Below are positions 12,849 through 13,762 of a stretch of 13,762 bases of DNA, piece after piece. The notes under the pieces were generated by a model. That model was not told the DNA's origin and did no database searches. It saw only the letters and a list, made by a program, of their open reading frames with translations. The stretch is from Casp-actino8 sp001510455. Lineage in GTDB: Bacteria; Actinomycetota; Acidimicrobiia; Acidimicrobiales; Ilumatobacteraceae. A program made the position numbers and the translations under genes. The stretch lies in contig JAQCIK010000038.1 in NCBI GenBank assembly GCA_027592035.1, positions 1 to 13,762 on the forward strand, given 5' to 3'. Positions within the stretch are counted from its first letter, which is position 1. Each line of letters opens with the position of its first letter.

Positions 12849-13762
12849 CGACGGACTTCGAGCACGGCGGGCCCATCGATGAGATCCGAACTGTGGCCTA
12901 CGTCGGTGCGGGGATGATGGGTTGCGTCAACTCACTTGTTGCGGCAGTGTCCGGCTACCAGGTCGTGTTATATGACGCATCGGTAGACATGCTGGCCTCG
13001 GTCGTCGAACGGCAAGCAGGCATCGGGGCCTACATGGTCGGTATCGGGTACTGCACGCCAGATGCACTGACGGCAGGATTGGAACGAGTGACCACTGCTT
13101 CAGAGCTGGCCGCCGCGCTCGTAGGTGCCGACCTGGTCAGTGAATCGATCTACGAAGATCGCGAGGCCAAGCGCTCCGTCTTCGAAAGGGTCGAGGAGCT
13201 CGCTTCCTCCGACACGATCATCACGACCAACACCTCCGCACTCATGGTCTCAGACCTTGAAGACGCCGTCGCGCGCGGCGACCGCTTTGCGGCGCTTCAC
13301 TCCCACCTCGGCGCACCGCTCTACGACATCGTCGGCGGGCCACGAACATCGCCCGAAACGATCGACATCCTTCGCCGCTTCGTCGAATCACTCGGCGGCA
13401 CTCCGATGGTGCTGAAGAAGGAGCACCCCGGATATGTGTTCAACTCGATGAACGGCCAGGTCATGCTGATGGCGATGCAGCTCGTCCTCGACCGACGCGC
13501 CACCGTCGAAGACGTCGACAGGGCCTGGATGACCGATCGCTCTGCATCCATTGGCCCATTCGGGATGATGGATCTCTTCGGTCTCGACCTGATGCGTGAC
13601 AGTTGGAGCACACCAACGAACGACGCACACCGCGAGGCTATTCGCAAGCGGGTCGAGCCGTTCCTCGCCGAGATGGTCGATGGTGGCCGCCTCGGGCAAA
13701 AGTCGGGCTCTGGCTTCTACACCTATCCCCAGCCCGCCTACCAGCAAGCGGACTTCGCTGAT
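12845..13762 (+). CDS. 3-hydroxyacyl-CoA dehydrogenase (partial, runs off the window)
   Basis: 306 residues are visible, with no stop before the edge. Residues 16-46 are an NAD-binding Rossmann start (VAYVGAGMMG with VVLYDAS). SESIYEDREAKRSVF (99-113) and TTNTSAL (127-133) are family motifs. The C-terminal dimerisation domain has PGYVFNSM (195-202), GPFGMMDLFGLDL (237-249) and GRLGQKSGSGFYTY (281-294). The enzyme would oxidise a 3-hydroxyacyl-CoA with NAD+ in the cytoplasm. His152 sits where the catalytic His of HFFNP belongs, but the motif reads HSHLGAP, so the substrate may differ. Little of the protein can be missing, because the family's last motif has passed. The GTG start overlaps the ADC stop (GTGA), so the two are translationally coupled. 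Confidence 0.9.
   Translation, partial: MTTDFEHGGPIDEIRTVAYVGAGMMGCVNSLVAAVSGYQVVLYDASVDMLASVVERQAGIGAYMVGIGYCTPDALTAGLERVTTASELAAALVGADLVSESIYEDREAKRSVFERVEELASSDTIITTNTSALMVSDLEDAVARGDRFAALHSHLGAPLYDIVGGPRTSPETIDILRRFVESLGGTPMVLKKEHPGYVFNSMNGQVMLMAMQLVLDRRATVEDVDRAWMTDRSASIGPFGMMDLFGLDLMRDSWSTPTNDAHREAIRKRVEPFLAEMVDGGRLGQKSGSGFYTYPQPAYQQADFAD

Overview
The window looks like chromosomal DNA from a high-GC actinobacterium. The codons are G/C-ending, GTG starts are common, there are two MAAC/LGAC-type lipoproteins, and several genes appear to be leaderless behind a TANNNT -10 box. The gene mix (DUF1214 protein, cytoplasmic MTDEER-type sulfatase, SRPBCC protein, acetoacetate-decarboxylase-like protein) fits Acidimicrobiia, but that placement is inference. 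Nothing marks the window as phage or plasmid, and I see no transposase, integrase, CRISPR array, rRNA gene or intact tRNA gene.

Layout. 1-507: the 3' end of an unknown gene, overlapping a small lipoprotein gene. 511-1458 (minus): an isopenicillin-N-synthase-like 2OG-Fe(II) oxygenase, converging on the lipoprotein gene and divergent from the next unit. 1531-3091: a second lipoprotein followed by a DUF1214-type protein, whose stop codon lies in a 14-bp tandem repeat. 3178-3537: a YflT-like stress protein with a glycine-rich hydrophobic core. 3572-6028: a CPA2 (Kef-type) cation/proton antiporter and a YgiD-like extradiol dioxygenase, 6 nt apart. 9577 down to 6039 (minus): an operon of SRPBCC protein, an 886-residue sulfatase fused to a DJ-1/PfpI domain, and a small CxxC protein. 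9656-11221: a gamma-glutamyltranspeptidase-family Ntn hydrolase, divergent from that operon. 11354-11719: a small unknown protein. 11720-12044: a structured non-coding region. 12045-13762: an ADC-family protein overlapping a 3-hydroxyacyl-CoA dehydrogenase that runs off the end.

What stands out: (i) a sulfatase-DJ-1 fusion that still has a methionine where a free-standing DJ-1 protein would start; (ii) four genes (starts at 6425-, 9577-, 9656+, 11354+) with TACGNT exactly 6 nt before the ATG, one of them with a perfect TTGACA box 17 nt further upstream; (iii) the 325-nt region before the ADC gene, which holds two hairpins, a fragment resembling a tmRNA 3' end, a perfectly periodic 13-bp triple repeat, two tandem promoter candidates and a possible 23-codon upstream ORF. 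I did not find a convincing new multi-gene defence, mobile or biosynthetic system. The most system-like unit is the SRPBCC / sulfatase-DJ-1 / CxxC operon.
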